Assembly (NCBI GenBank): GCA_045106555.1
Contig: JBGCET010000014.1
Coordinates: 1 to 64,000 of the forward strand
Reading direction: 5' to 3'
Length of the DNA: 64,000 bases
From: JANQOZ01 sp045106555
Lineage (GTDB): Bacteria > Pseudomonadota > Gammaproteobacteria > Xanthomonadales > SZUA-38
Under the pieces are notes generated by a model. That model had not been told where the DNA came from. It saw nothing but the letters and a program-made list of their open reading frames with translations, and made no database searches. This document shows positions 33,595-43,276 of this stretch, one piece after another. Every line of letters begins with the position of its first letter. The stretch's first letter is position 1. Both the position numbers and the translations under genes were made by a program.

Positions 33595-36498
33595 ATGAAT
33601 CGTTGGAAGTGGACAGGCCTGGTTTTGGTCTTCCTGTTTGTTGTCTATTGTGGAGTCGGCTTTTTTGTGGCCCCGGGCCAGCTAAAAAAACAGTTGGTTG
33701 CCCAGGCTAAGGAGCAGGCGGGCGTTGACCTGAGCGTGGGGCAGGTGAAAGTGAACCCGCTGGCCTTGTCGGTAACGCTGGAAAAACTCGATGCAAAGGA
33801 CAGCAACGCGCGAGATCTTATTGCGGCAGAGAAAATTTACGTCAACCTACAGCTCTGGCCATTGCTGAAAAAGACCATCGCTTTGCGCCAGCTCACGCTG
33901 GGCCAACCTGACGTCAATTTGATTCTCACAGCGGACGGTGAGCCCCACTGGATGGACAGCATCCCTCCCTCCAGTGGCGATACTGAACCTCAAGAGTCTG
34001 ACTCGGCGCCTTGGGTGTTTCAAATCGCTCAGACCGACGTCGTCGATGGCGTTGTGCGGTATGCCGACCAACCCCACCCCGAGGCCTATGAAACGCGCAT
34101 TGGCGGGCTGAACTTTTCTTTGGCCGGACTCACCACCCAGGCAGGCGAGCCGGCCCCGGTGTCCATGGTGTTTGCCCATGAAGGGCAGGGAGAGGTGAGC
34201 TTGGCCGGAGGCTTTGCCCTTAATCCACTGGTGTTTGATGGTCAGCTCAATGTATCAGACCTTCAGTTGCAGCCATCGTGGCGTTACGCCCGATATCTGC
34301 ACGGGATTTCCCTGGCCAGCGGCACTCTCAATGGGGCATTGAACATCAAGCTTAACGGCGCAGACGGTTTGGATGTGGTGACCAGCGACGGTAGCTGGGC
34401 CCTGACCGACACCGACATGACGTTGGCTGACGGAACCTCCTTGCTGACCTTGGCCCAGCTTGACGTATTGGGTCCGGTGCTGTCTCTGTCTCAACGGTCA
34501 ATTGTGATTCCCCAGATTTCGCTCAGCGACGGCCGTCTGCGATTATTGCGTGACTCTCAGGGACAGCTCGACCTCCCCCAGTCTCTGCTGGGCGACGAAC
34601 CGGCGGCTGCGGCGCAAGGTGCAACAGAGCCTGCCGCTGCTGAGGTATCTTCGAGGTCTTCGGCAGGGGCTGATTCGAGTCCGCCAGTTGACCCTGCATT
34701 TACGGTGTTGATTGAAAATTTTGAGGTGCAGCAGTTCCCCATTGAATGGACGGATCAGGCGGTAGAGCCTGCGGTTTCGCAAACGTTGACCATCAATTCG
34801 CTGAGCGTGACGAATTTTGATCTGAATCCTGCCACTCAATTTCCGCTGACGCTGGAGGCGGCGCTGGATCAGGGCACGATCAAGTGGCAGGGAACCCATG
34901 GCCTGACGCCGCTATCCGCAGAAGGCGCATTGGAACTCTCAGCGTTGCCGTTGCCGTGGCTGACGAGCTACGTGCGTCAGTCGGCGGCCATTGATTTAGC
35001 GCAGGGTGACCTTGCCGGTTCGCTCAACGTGGCGGTTACGGAAACGGTCAGTGTTGAGGGCGGATTGAGCATTAATTCTCTGGATACACAGGGAGCAGAG
35101 GGGCCGCTGGCCAGCTTTACTCAGTTGTCCGTTTCTGGTTTGGATTTGCAAATACGCCCAGACCAGCCGGCGCGTTTGGTATTTCAGTCCGTCGAGCTGA
35201 AAGAGCCGGCCCTGACCTTTGCCATCGCGGAAGATGCGAGCAGCAACTTGTCCAGACTGGCTCGGTCATCGGCTGTTGATTCTCAAGACAGCAGTGAAAA
35301 CTCAGGACAGCCGGAAGATGAACAGGTCTTAGCGCCCCAGGTTGCGCTGGAAGTATTCACCATCCAGGGCGGTCGACTGACGTTTTCCGACGCGTCAGTT
35401 GAGCCTGATTTCACGGCCAACATCACAGACTTCGGCGGTACCCTGAAGGGCTTGAACAGCCAGGTCGATTCGCCGGCCACGGTGGAATTTGCCGGCCGCC
35501 TGGAGGGCTACGCAGATATTGGTATCACGGGTGAACTTAATCCGCTGGAAGATCGCTCAAAAATTACCTTGAGTACAAAAAATATCGACCTGACTTCGGC
35601 CAATGCGTACGCCGGAAAATTTGTGGGACGGCTAATTCAACGGGGACGACTGGATCTGGATCTGGGTTACGAGCTCGACGGTAATTCTCTCAAGGGCAAC
35701 AATAAGGTCACCCTTGGACAGCTGACCTTGGGCAGCCAGGTAAACAGCGAGGATGCCGTGTCGCTACCTCTGGACCTTGCGCTGGCGCTCTTGAAAGATC
35801 CCTCCGGAAATATTGACCTGGGCGTCCCGGTGGCCGGGCAACTGGACGATCCGCAGTTTCGGGTCGGGTCAGTCATCTTCAAAGCCTTCGTAAATCTGAT
35901 TGTTAAGGCTGTAGCATCGCCGTTCTTTATCATCGGTAAATTAATACCCGGCGGCGGAGAGGACCTTCAGTACGTGGGCTTTGCGCCAGGTGTGGAGCAG
36001 CTGGACGATGCGGGTCGAGAGCGTCTTGGTCTGCTGGCCGAAGCGCTGCTGCAGCGCCCTAATTTACGCCTGGATATTGCGGGAGTTTCCAGTCGGGCGT
36101 TAGATGTCCCGGCTTTGCAGCGATCTCAGCTCAACATCCAGTTGGGGCTGGGCACAATGGACGAAGACGCCAGATCAGTTGCCCTGACACAGGCCTTTGA
36201 GCAGCAGATCGGGCCGCTGCCGGTGTTGCCGACCTCTGGCGACGCTGAGGTTGAAGGTGCATCGACTGAGGCTGAGACCGACATGCAGGCTGTGTTGCAG
36301 GGGCTACTCGACGCTCAGGTGGTCAGCGACGATGTCTTGCTGACGCTGGCCGGTGCCCGAGCGGCGGCGATAAAGCGTGCCCTGAGCGAGGTTGACGAGG
36401 CACTCACCGAGCGAGCCTACGTGCTTGAGTCTCGATTGGTTGAGCTTAGCGGTGGTGAAGAAGTGGTGGTAGAGCTGGTGCTGGCTGCCGGCGGCTAG
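33595..36498 (+). CDS. AsmA-like DUF748 envelope protein
   Basis: This is a 967-aa protein with an N-terminal membrane anchor (~4-24, WTGLVLVFLFVVYCGVGFF). It is followed by repeated beta-rich AsmA/DUF748 segments (VNPLALSVTLEKLDAKDSN, PSWRYARYLHGISLASGTLNG in spirit of the family) and a C-terminal region rich in Asp/Glu and Ala helices. A hydrophobic patch, VIFKAFVNLIVKAVASPFF, precedes PGGGEDLQYVGFAPG, an OmpA-like tail feature common in this family. AsmA-like proteins bridge the periplasm and are thought to move phospholipids or affect outer-membrane assembly; the role here is inferred. The ATG at 33595 has GGAG 7 bp upstream. Confidence 0.82.
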   Translation: MNRWKWTGLVLVFLFVVYCGVGFFVAPGQLKKQLVAQAKEQAGVDLSVGQVKVNPLALSVTLEKLDAKDSNARDLIAAEKIYVNLQLWPLLKKTIALRQLTLGQPDVNLILTADGEPHWMDSIPPSSGDTEPQESDSAPWVFQIAQTDVVDGVVRYADQPHPEAYETRIGGLNFSLAGLTTQAGEPAPVSMVFAHEGQGEVSLAGGFALNPLVFDGQLNVSDLQLQPSWRYARYLHGISLASGTLNGALNIKLNGADGLDVVTSDGSWALTDTDMTLADGTSLLTLAQLDVLGPVLSLSQRSIVIPQISLSDGRLRLLRDSQGQLDLPQSLLGDEPAAAAQGATEPAAAEVSSRSSAGADSSPPVDPAFTVLIENFEVQQFPIEWTDQAVEPAVSQTLTINSLSVTNFDLNPATQFPLTLEAALDQGTIKWQGTHGLTPLSAEGALELSALPLPWLTSYVRQSAAIDLAQGDLAGSLNVAVTETVSVEGGLSINSLDTQGAEGPLASFTQLSVSGLDLQIRPDQPARLVFQSVELKEPALTFAIAEDASSNLSRLARSSAVDSQDSSENSGQPEDEQVLAPQVALEVFTIQGGRLTFSDASVEPDFTANITDFGGTLKGLNSQVDSPATVEFAGRLEGYADIGITGELNPLEDRSKITLSTKNIDLTSANAYAGKFVGRLIQRGRLDLDLGYELDGNSLKGNNKVTLGQLTLGSQVNSEDAVSLPLDLALALLKDPSGNIDLGVPVAGQLDDPQFRVGSVIFKAFVNLIVKAVASPFFIIGKLIPGGGEDLQYVGFAPGVEQLDDAGRERLGLLAEALLQRPNLRLDIAGVSSRALDVPALQRSQLNIQLGLGTMDEDARSVALTQAFEQQIGPLPVLPTSGDAEVEGASTEAETDMQAVLQGLLDAQVVSDDVLLTLAGARAAAIKRALSEVDEALTERAYVLESRLVELSGGEEVVVELVLAAGG

Positions 36499-36514
36499 GC
36501 TACCGCGGTACTCA

Positions 36515-38866
36515 TCAACGGGGGAGGTTTTCCAGCCCCGCATTGGCTTCCTGGGCCGGCACAAATAAGTCTTCGGCTTCAGCCCACATGTCTTGAGCAA
36601 TCGCCAGCGATGCGTTGGCCTGCTGAGTATCGCCCAGAGCGTGATAAGCCTGGGCTGACAGCCAGTTACCCTCAGGGTGATATGGCCAGCTCAAAAGCAG
36701 GGGCTCCAGTGCCTCGACGGCTTGTTGGGGTTGACCCATCTGCAGCAGCGTTTGGGAAAGTTCGAGCAAGATTTTTTCATATTCAGCGCGACTGTCCTCA
36801 TCGGTAAATTGCGCTGACCCGCGAAACGAGGTCGCTGCCTGACGTAAACTTGCCACCGCCAGCTCGATTTCGCCGCGCTGGCGCTCGATAATGCCTCGGG
36901 TGTACTGCACAACAAATTCCAAATCGATCCTCCCGGAATCTGTCAGGCCCTTGGCGATTTTCTGATTGTGAAATTCCGCCTCATCCAGTTTCCCTTCGGC
37001 CATAGCCAAAATCATGTAGCCCACACTGGGAATGAAGTCGTAGGGCGGCTTAAAGCCTGGAGATATTTGGGCAAGGAACGCCTCCGCCTCTGCCGTCTTG
37101 TCCGTGATTGCGTAGAGCTCCATGTTGCGCATGTGCGCCACGATTGCATCAATCTGACCCAGCGACTGGGACTCAATGGCGAACTTCTCCTTGCTCTGTT
37201 CCAGTGCCTTGGATGGCTGGCCGAGCGTAGCGTACATTTTGGATCGAATCGCTGCCAGGCTGGATAATTGTCGCGGTGCCTCAGCGACAAAATCCGCCTC
37301 CTCCAGCAGTGCTTCCGCCTCACTGATGTTGCCGCGACGCAGTTGATTCATCGCCAGTCTGATCACCGGCGTTACCATATTGGTTTGCGCCAGCTGTCCT
37401 TGCTGGTACTGAAATTCTGCTCCTTCCAGGTCGCCCTGGTCAGTTTTGATATCACCGATGGCGATGGCCGGCAGGTAGTTTTCCGGTAAAACCTCCTTGT
37501 ACCGTTCGTAATTGGCGATGGCGTCTTCATTGCGGCCCAGAATGCGCTGCAGGCTGGCAACTTCATTGATCAGCCAATGTTGGCTGGGCAGGTGCTCGAG
37601 GGACTTTTCCCAGGCGGCGATGGCCTGCTCCAGTCGGTTACCGTTTTCTCGGTAGCTATAGCCCAGGGACAGCCATGCGTCCGGATCATCGTCGTAAAGC
37701 TCGGTCCACATTTCGTAAACTCGCGTCGCTCGATCCGGTTCGTTCTTAAGGGAGTAAATCCAGGCTTTTATCCGGATTTTCTCTTTTTCACTCAGCTCGT
37801 GAGACAAGCGATTGAGTTCTTTAAGATTTGCCAGCGCTTCATCGTTATTACCAATGCCTTCGTTTAAAGCGGCCAGGGCGAGATAGACCTGAGTAAAGCC
37901 AGGGTCCAGCGCCACCGCTTCTGTCCAGCGGGCAATGGCAGTATCGACATCCGTATCAAAGGTGAGCGCGTTTTTGCCCTCTACCAGCAGCCGAAGTGCG
38001 TCACGACTCTCAGTGACCAGTTCTTTGGAAGGCAAACGCGAACTCAGTTTGGAGGTTTCATTGGATGGAGGCTGTAATTTCTGGGTAACGGTTTCGGTCG
38101 CAACGTCAGCAAGATCGAACAGCGTATCGGCGGTCAATGAGACCTTCAGCAGCAGGTCTTCATTGTCGACCTGATAGAGCAACAGGTCGGCCTGCCAGCG
38201 ATTATTTTGCAGCGGCTTCAAGGCGCCAGTGAGAAAGTAGTCCTGATGGTAGTCCTGGGCGACCTTTTGCAGCAGCGACAGCGGCGCATTGAGTCCATCA
38301 GAATAGCCGGCCCTTTTGAACTTCCAAATGTTGCCGTTGCTGTAGTTTTGGTAGAGCGTGTAGGTGGTGGCAAAGGGATTTGCATCAAAGCGGGATTCCA
38401 TCAGCAGACTGAGTGCGTAGGTCTCCCAGGTTGTTTCCTGTTCCATCCCCTCTGGATCCAGGAAAAACACCGCGATGCGGTCAACGTGTGCGGCGACTGG
38501 CACCTCAACCGTAACGGTCTCGCCATTTTCATCGGTGGCGCTGCGTATCTGAGAAGCGGCCTCAACGGGATTTTCTGGATTGAACACCATGACCAGGCCG
38601 ATGGCTGCAATCAGATTCAGCGGAACGCCTACCAGTTCTCGCCTACGCCATTTGTCCCGGCCCGGCGCACCATGAAACCAGGCCACCATAATGACCGTTG
38701 GCAGGCAAGCCAGCATGCCTATCAGCACCCCGTCAATCAGACGGTCAGACAGGCCATAGCGTTCAACCATCATGTCGGTGAACTCTACGCCAGCAAAGAT
38801 GGCGCCCAGATAGATACCGCAGATTTGGGGCACCCGGCGTTTAAACAATTCCTGCATCACGTTCAT
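36515..38866 (-). CDS. Membrane-anchored TPR protein of unknown function
   Basis: This is a 783-aa protein. The N-terminal ~100 residues have two or three membrane helices and the opening ELFKRRVPQICGIYLGAIF. That pattern is common in proteins where such a domain precedes a TolB-like region and TPRs. The middle (~130-260) resembles the TolB-N-like fold of those proteins (FLTGALKPLQNNRWQADLLL). From ~290 to the end there are many TPR-like repeats (VYLALAALNEGIGNNDEALAN, AWLSLGYSYRENGNRLEQA). No catalytic domain is visible. It probably scaffolds protein complexes at the inner membrane. It converges with the DUF748 gene and diverges from galE. Confidence 0.72.
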   Translation of the reverse strand: MNVMQELFKRRVPQICGIYLGAIFAGVEFTDMMVERYGLSDRLIDGVLIGMLACLPTVIMVAWFHGAPGRDKWRRRELVGVPLNLIAAIGLVMVFNPENPVEAASQIRSATDENGETVTVEVPVAAHVDRIAVFFLDPEGMEQETTWETYALSLLMESRFDANPFATTYTLYQNYSNGNIWKFKRAGYSDGLNAPLSLLQKVAQDYHQDYFLTGALKPLQNNRWQADLLLYQVDNEDLLLKVSLTADTLFDLADVATETVTQKLQPPSNETSKLSSRLPSKELVTESRDALRLLVEGKNALTFDTDVDTAIARWTEAVALDPGFTQVYLALAALNEGIGNNDEALANLKELNRLSHELSEKEKIRIKAWIYSLKNEPDRATRVYEMWTELYDDDPDAWLSLGYSYRENGNRLEQAIAAWEKSLEHLPSQHWLINEVASLQRILGRNEDAIANYERYKEVLPENYLPAIAIGDIKTDQGDLEGAEFQYQQGQLAQTNMVTPVIRLAMNQLRRGNISEAEALLEEADFVAEAPRQLSSLAAIRSKMYATLGQPSKALEQSKEKFAIESQSLGQIDAIVAHMRNMELYAITDKTAEAEAFLAQISPGFKPPYDFIPSVGYMILAMAEGKLDEAEFHNQKIAKGLTDSGRIDLEFVVQYTRGIIERQRGEIELAVASLRQAATSFRGSAQFTDEDSRAEYEKILLELSQTLLQMGQPQQAVEALEPLLLSWPYHPEGNWLSAQAYHALGDTQQANASLAIAQDMWAEAEDLFVPAQEANAGLENLPR

Positions 38867-39039
38867 GAGGGAATTTTAGCCTTTTGTGCCGTGTGAAAAC
38901 ACTGCCGGTAGTTTGCCTGGAGCGGGTTGTTGGCCGCGCTCAATGGCGTATTTTGATTAAGAAAAATTGACACAATTGCCCTAAACTCTGCTCTGCAGAA
39001 CGCTAGACTTACTGATCATACGGATTTGCGGGGTAGGAA

Positions 39040-40032
39040 ATGTCAAAGAAAGTTCTGGTCACCGGCGGTGCGGGGTACATCGGAAGCCATGTGGCTCGCC
39101 AACTGGGCGAGCGTGGTGAGCAGGTTGTGGTGCTTGACAATCTGTCTACGGGTTTTGAGCATGCTGTGTTGTTCGGCGAACTGATCACTGGTGACGCGGG
39201 GGACATGGACCTGGTGTCCAATATTTTTGCCCAGCACGACATCGATACGGTGATGCATTTTGCGGCGAGAACCATCGTGCCTGAGTCGGTGGAAGACCCA
39301 CTCCGGTACTACCAGAACAACACCATGCAAACCCGCAATTTAATTCAGAGTTGTGTCGACCATGGCGTCCAGCAGCTGGTGTTTTCCTCAACGGCCGCGG
39401 TTTACGGCATGCCGCCGGGAGGAGAGGCGGGTGAAGATACCCCCACTCAGCCCATAAATCCCTACGGCACATCAAAGCTGATGTCTGAATGGATGCTGCG
39501 AGATGTAGCCGCCACAGGTAAGTTGAGGTCCGTTGTTCTGCGGTATTTTAATGTCGCGGGTTGTGACCCTCAGGGGCGTATTGGTCAAAACACGCCGAAA
39601 GCGACGTTGTTGATCAAGGTACTGGCCGAGTTGGCGATGGGCAAGCGTTCTGAGGTGAAGTTATTTGGCACCGACTACGACACTCGAGACGGCACCTGTA
39701 TTCGCGACTATATTCATGTGGAAGATCTTGCTGACGCTCATCTGCGGGCATTGGACTACCTGCGAGATGGCGGCGGCAGCGAGGTCATGAACTGTGGCTA
39801 CGGTGAAGGCTTTACCGTGCGAGAGGTAATTACCGCGGTCGAGCGCAGCCTTGGAACCGAATTGGCCATTGTGGAGGTGGATCGTCGACCCGGTGACCCG
39901 CCGGAGCTGATAGCCAGATCTGAACGCATTCAGCAGGTTCTTGGCTGGACTCCCCGCTACAACGATCTCAAAGTCATCGTAGATTCGGCGTTGGGTTGGG
40001 AGAAAAAGTTGGCGGAGCAAGGTAACGGCTAG
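39040..40032 (+). CDS. galE: UDP-glucose 4-epimerase
   Basis: This is a 330-aa extended SDR interconverting UDP-glucose and UDP-galactose (possibly the N-acetyl forms). The NAD-binding GGAGYIGSH (8-16), HFAARTIVPESV, the catalytic SSTAAVYG and YGTSK (Tyr/Lys), LRYFNVAG and RDYIHVEDLADAH are all present. The upstream gap (38867-39039) has a TTGACA at ~38967 but no convincing -10. The location at the front of the polysaccharide locus suggests it supplies UDP-Gal or UDP-GalNAc. Confidence 0.95.
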   Translation: MSKKVLVTGGAGYIGSHVARQLGERGEQVVVLDNLSTGFEHAVLFGELITGDAGDMDLVSNIFAQHDIDTVMHFAARTIVPESVEDPLRYYQNNTMQTRNLIQSCVDHGVQQLVFSSTAAVYGMPPGGEAGEDTPTQPINPYGTSKLMSEWMLRDVAATGKLRSVVLRYFNVAGCDPQGRIGQNTPKATLLIKVLAELAMGKRSEVKLFGTDYDTRDGTCIRDYIHVEDLADAHLRALDYLRDGGGSEVMNCGYGEGFTVREVITAVERSLGTELAIVEVDRRPGDPPELIARSERIQQVLGWTPRYNDLKVIVDSALGWEKKLAEQGNG

Positions 40033-40050
40033 GCATTGCCGGGGGTCGGA

Positions 40051-40749
40051 ATGACCAACCCATTGTTGTGGGTGATCCTGTTGACCGGCGCTGCGCTGCT
40101 ATCGAGGCGGAGCCTGCCGAGGCTGGCCTCTTTTTCCGCCATTGGCGCCGTCATTGTGTCACTGGCAATGACCCCCCCTGCGGCATTGCAGCTGACGCGA
40201 TGGTGGGAAGCCGCGTATGTGCAGCCATCCTCCTGTCAGCAAACTGCGCCAGCGAAACTGATTGTGCTGCCAGGCGGCGTTCGCCACCCGGATGGATTAG
40301 ACGACTTATCGACGCTGACGCTCAATTCCATTGTCCGGTTAGAGGCATCATTTGCGCTGGCAAGAGCCCATGAAAGTGTGCCGATCGTTGTTGCAGGCAC
40401 TGCACGAGAATTCCAGGTGATCAATGCGATCGCCAGCCGGCGCGAGCATTCGTTTGTGCTGGACGCAATTTCGGGCGCAGAAAATACCTTGGAAGCGGCC
40501 AGGGCGGTGGCGGATCGGTACTCAAAGGACGATGGACCACTCTGGCTGGTGACCTCGGCGCTGCACATGCGACGGAGCCTGCTGGCGTTTGATGACGCCG
40601 GTGTCGAGGTGTGCCCGGTTGCCGCCGATGTTACTCGGACCTGGCGCGGAGTGGTGCCGAACCATGGCTCGATTCGCCGGCTGGATGCGCTGCTGCATGA
40701 GGTAGTCGGTCTGGTGTATTACAAAGCGCGGATGGTGTTTGGCCTTTGA
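40051..40749 (+). CDS. DUF218/YdcF-like (ElyC/SanA) protein
   Basis: This is a 232-aa protein with one or two N-terminal hydrophobic segments and a DUF218 domain: KLIVLPGGVRHPDG, VPIVVAGTAREF, SGAENTLEAARAVAD and WLVTSALHMRRS. YdcF/ElyC/SanA members act in envelope maintenance and lipid-carrier or peptidoglycan metabolism; no reaction can be assigned here. It follows galE by 18 bp with GGGTCGGA before the ATG at 40051, so it is probably co-transcribed. Confidence 0.82.
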   Translation: MTNPLLWVILLTGAALLSRRSLPRLASFSAIGAVIVSLAMTPPAALQLTRWWEAAYVQPSSCQQTAPAKLIVLPGGVRHPDGLDDLSTLTLNSIVRLEASFALARAHESVPIVVAGTAREFQVINAIASRREHSFVLDAISGAENTLEAARAVADRYSKDDGPLWLVTSALHMRRSLLAFDDAGVEVCPVAADVTRTWRGVVPNHGSIRRLDALLHEVVGLVYYKARMVFGL

Positions 40750-40777
40750 GTTCTCCTTCAGAACGCGGTCTGGCAGA

Positions 40778-41785
40778 TTACACCTGGTAAAAATCCCTGT
40801 ACCACTGAACGAAATTGTTGACGCCGGTTTCCACCGGAGTGTCGGGTCGGTAACCCACTGCGTCTGACAGGGCGTCAATATCGGCGCAAGTTGCCGGAAC
40901 GTCGCCAGGTTGCATGGGTAGAAACTCTTTTTCAGCCTTCTTGCCCAGCGCCGTTTCCAGAATTTCGATAAAGCGCATCAGTTCGACAGGCTGGTTGTTG
41001 CCAATGTTGAACACTCGATAGGGCGCTTTGCTTGTCGCTGGGTCCGGGGAGAGGCTCTGCCATTGCGCATTAGGCGTGGCGACGTGGTCGGATAACCGGA
41101 CAACCCCATTAACGATATCGTCAATATAGGTAAAATCACGTTTGTGTTGGCCCCGATTAAATACCTGAATGGGCTTGCCTTCCAGAATATTGCGGGCAAA
41201 GATGAACAATGCCATGTCTGGTCGCCCCCAAGGCCCATAAACGGTAAAGAACCGTAACCCTGTCGTAGGCAGGTTAAACAGATTGCTGTAGGTGTGGGCC
41301 ATCAGTTCGTTGGACTTCTTAGTCGCCGCATAGAGGCTAAGCGGGTGGTCTACGTTGTGATGCACTGAAAAAGGCATTTGCGTATTGGCGCCATACACCG
41401 AGCTGCTGGATGCGTACACCAGATGTTCTACCTGATGGTGACGGCAAGGCTCCAGAATATTGAGGAAGCCAACGATGTTGGTATTGATATAGGCGCTGGG
41501 GTTTTCCAGCGAGTAACGAACGCCCGCTTGAGCTGCCAGATGAATGACCCGTTGGGGCTGAAAGGTGGAGAATGCTGCCGCCACCGCGTCTTTGTCCTCC
41601 AGAGAAATGCGGGTTTCAGTAAATCCCTTGCGATCAAGAAGGCGGGACAGGCGGGCCTCCTTCAGCGTTACGTCGTAGTAATCGTTGACGTTATCCAGGC
41701 CAAGAACGTCGTCACCTCGGTTCAGCAATTGATGGGCAACGTGACTGCCAATAAAACCGGCTGTGCCGGTAACTAGTACTCGCAT
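40778..41785 (-). CDS. UDP-uronate 4-epimerase (NAD-dependent epimerase, WcaG type)
   Basis: This is a 335-aa extended SDR. The opening MRVLVTGTAGFIGSHVAHQL has the GxxGxxG motif, and the segment GLDNVNDYYDVTLKEARL is characteristic of UDP-glucuronate 4-epimerases (GAE/LpsL group). The catalytic ASSSSVYG and YAATKKSNE (Tyr/Lys) follow, then LRFFTVYGPWGRPDMAL and DFTYIDDIV. It would interconvert UDP-GlcA and UDP-GalA, or the N-acetylated uronates made by the adjacent dehydrogenase. It is transcribed with that dehydrogenase (36 bp upstream). Confidence 0.9.
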   Translation of the reverse strand: MRVLVTGTAGFIGSHVAHQLLNRGDDVLGLDNVNDYYDVTLKEARLSRLLDRKGFTETRISLEDKDAVAAAFSTFQPQRVIHLAAQAGVRYSLENPSAYINTNIVGFLNILEPCRHHQVEHLVYASSSSVYGANTQMPFSVHHNVDHPLSLYAATKKSNELMAHTYSNLFNLPTTGLRFFTVYGPWGRPDMALFIFARNILEGKPIQVFNRGQHKRDFTYIDDIVNGVVRLSDHVATPNAQWQSLSPDPATSKAPYRVFNIGNNQPVELMRFIEILETALGKKAEKEFLPMQPGDVPATCADIDALSDAVGYRPDTPVETGVNNFVQWYRDFYQV

Positions 41786-41821
41786 GGTTTATTCTCGCTG
41801 GATAGGGCGGGGGGCGTGTGG

Positions 41822-43108
41822 CTAGAGTCGACCATCAACCTGGTCAGACGGAAATACTGATTTGATGTCAAAAAACACGTGGTTGGGTTTTCCAAATCGT
41901 TTGAGTTTTTTGAGCCCGCGGTCGCTGAACGTCTTGTGGGCTACAGCCAGAATGATGGCGTCATAATCACCTTCAGCAGGGTCTTCACAATAGTTGCCCT
42001 GGGTTTTCGATTGTGCGGTGTCCGCCGCAACCCAAGGGTCATGAACGTCTACCTGAGCATTGTAGGTCTGCAGTTCCCGAACAATATCTTCTACCCGGCT
42101 GTTTCGGAGGTCTGGGCAATTTTCTTTGAATGTCATTCCCAGCACCAGAACCCGTGATTCCACAACATGAATCTTGTTCTCGGCCATCAGTTTGATCGTT
42201 CGGCCTGCCACGTGGGCGCCCATTCCATCGTTCAGCTTTCTGCCAGCCAGTATGACTTCCGGGTGATAACCGACCTGAAGCGCTTTGTGGGTTAAATAAT
42301 AGGGGTCAACGCTGATGCAGTGCCCGCCCACTAAGCCTGGCCGAAACGGCAGGAAATTCCACTTGGTGCCCGCCGCCTCAAGCACCTCCAGCGTATCGAT
42401 CTTTAATTCATGAAAAATCAGTGCCAGTTCGTTTATCAAAGCGATGTTCAGGTCGCGCTGAGTGTTTTCGATCACCTTCGCTGCCTCAGCAACACGAATG
42501 CTGCTGGTCTTGTGCGTGCCCGCGGTGATGATTTTGGAATACAGTTGATCCACAGTGTCAGCAGCCTCAGGGGTTGAGCCTGATGTGACTTTGATGATGG
42601 AAGGGAGTCGATGTTCCTTGTCCCCCGGGTTTATGCGCTCAGGACTGTAACCAAGAAAAAAGTCTTTGTTCGTTTTAAGCCCCGAGGCTTCTTCCAGCAA
42701 AGGCGCACAAAACTCCTCAGTGGCGCCGGGATAAACCGTCGATTCAAAGATCACCAGACTACCAGGGGTCAACACTTTGGCGACAAGATCGCAGGCAAGA
42801 GCAAGAGGAGTCAGGTCTGGCTGTTTGTTGGTGTCGATGGGCGTTGGGACGGTAAGGATAAAAATACTGCACCCGCCCAGGTCATCAACCGACGATGTGA
42901 ACGTCAGATGCTCGGCCCGAGACAGTTCCACCTTGTCGACCTCCAGCGTACTGTCATGGCCGCGTTGCAGTTCATCAATACGCGTCTGGCTGACGTCGAA
43001 GCCAATTGTTGGCACCTGCCGACCAAATTCTACCGCCAGAGGCAAACCGACATAGCCTAGGCCAACGACGCCAATTTTCGCTTGATCCAGATTCAGAGAC
43101 AATGCCAT
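41822..43108 (-). CDS. tviB: UDP-HexNAc 6-dehydrogenase (TviB/WbpO type)
   Basis: This is a 428-aa nucleotide-sugar dehydrogenase that oxidises a UDP-N-acetylhexosamine to its uronic acid with two NAD+. The sequence tracks Salmonella TviB along its length: GVVGLGYVGLPLAVEFG, TVPTPIDTNKQPDLTP, ESTVYPGATEE, GYSPERINPGD, AAKVIENTQRDLNIAL, then catalytic Cys in GGHCISVDPYYLTHKA. I chose the ATG at 43108 (MALSLNLDQAKIG); the frame is open 11 codons further. It supplies acidic sugars for the EPS encoded around it. Confidence 0.92.
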   Translation of the reverse strand: MALSLNLDQAKIGVVGLGYVGLPLAVEFGRQVPTIGFDVSQTRIDELQRGHDSTLEVDKVELSRAEHLTFTSSVDDLGGCSIFILTVPTPIDTNKQPDLTPLALACDLVAKVLTPGSLVIFESTVYPGATEEFCAPLLEEASGLKTNKDFFLGYSPERINPGDKEHRLPSIIKVTSGSTPEAADTVDQLYSKIITAGTHKTSSIRVAEAAKVIENTQRDLNIALINELALIFHELKIDTLEVLEAAGTKWNFLPFRPGLVGGHCISVDPYYLTHKALQVGYHPEVILAGRKLNDGMGAHVAGRTIKLMAENKIHVVESRVLVLGMTFKENCPDLRNSRVEDIVRELQTYNAQVDVHDPWVAADTAQSKTQGNYCEDPAEGDYDAIILAVAHKTFSDRGLKKLKRFGKPNHVFFDIKSVFPSDQVDGRL

Positions 43109-43220
43109 TGAGTGAGCAATCTTCGTGCGTAACAGCCTCAAGTTTATCGGAATTCTCAGGCCATTTGGGGGGTTAACCGCCTTGTGTCACAGTCGTTTAA
43201 CAACCCCTTGTAAGCAAATG

Positions 43221-43276
43221 CCTACGTTTGTTGTAGGGATGTAACATTAGTTTCGGTTGTAGGCCTTCTTTCTACC
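43221..43276. promoter_or_regulatory. Paired dyads upstream of the EPS initiating-transferase gene
   Basis: The 293-bp gap between the divergent dehydrogenase and glycosylphosphotransferase genes holds two related dyads. CCTAC-GTTTGTT-GTAGG lies at 43221-43237 and GTAG...CTAC at 43259-43275. The heptamer TTGTAGG occurs at 43231 and again at 43257, a 26-bp spacing. This looks like a dimeric-regulator operator pair; the regulator is unknown. The rest of the gap shows only weak promoter-like hexamers. Confidence 0.35.

Noticed and set aside
38967..38990. Sigma-70 promoter for galE from TTGACA at 38967
   Set aside because: No acceptable -10 hexamer lies 16-18 bp downstream; the only TAAACT is 9 bp away.
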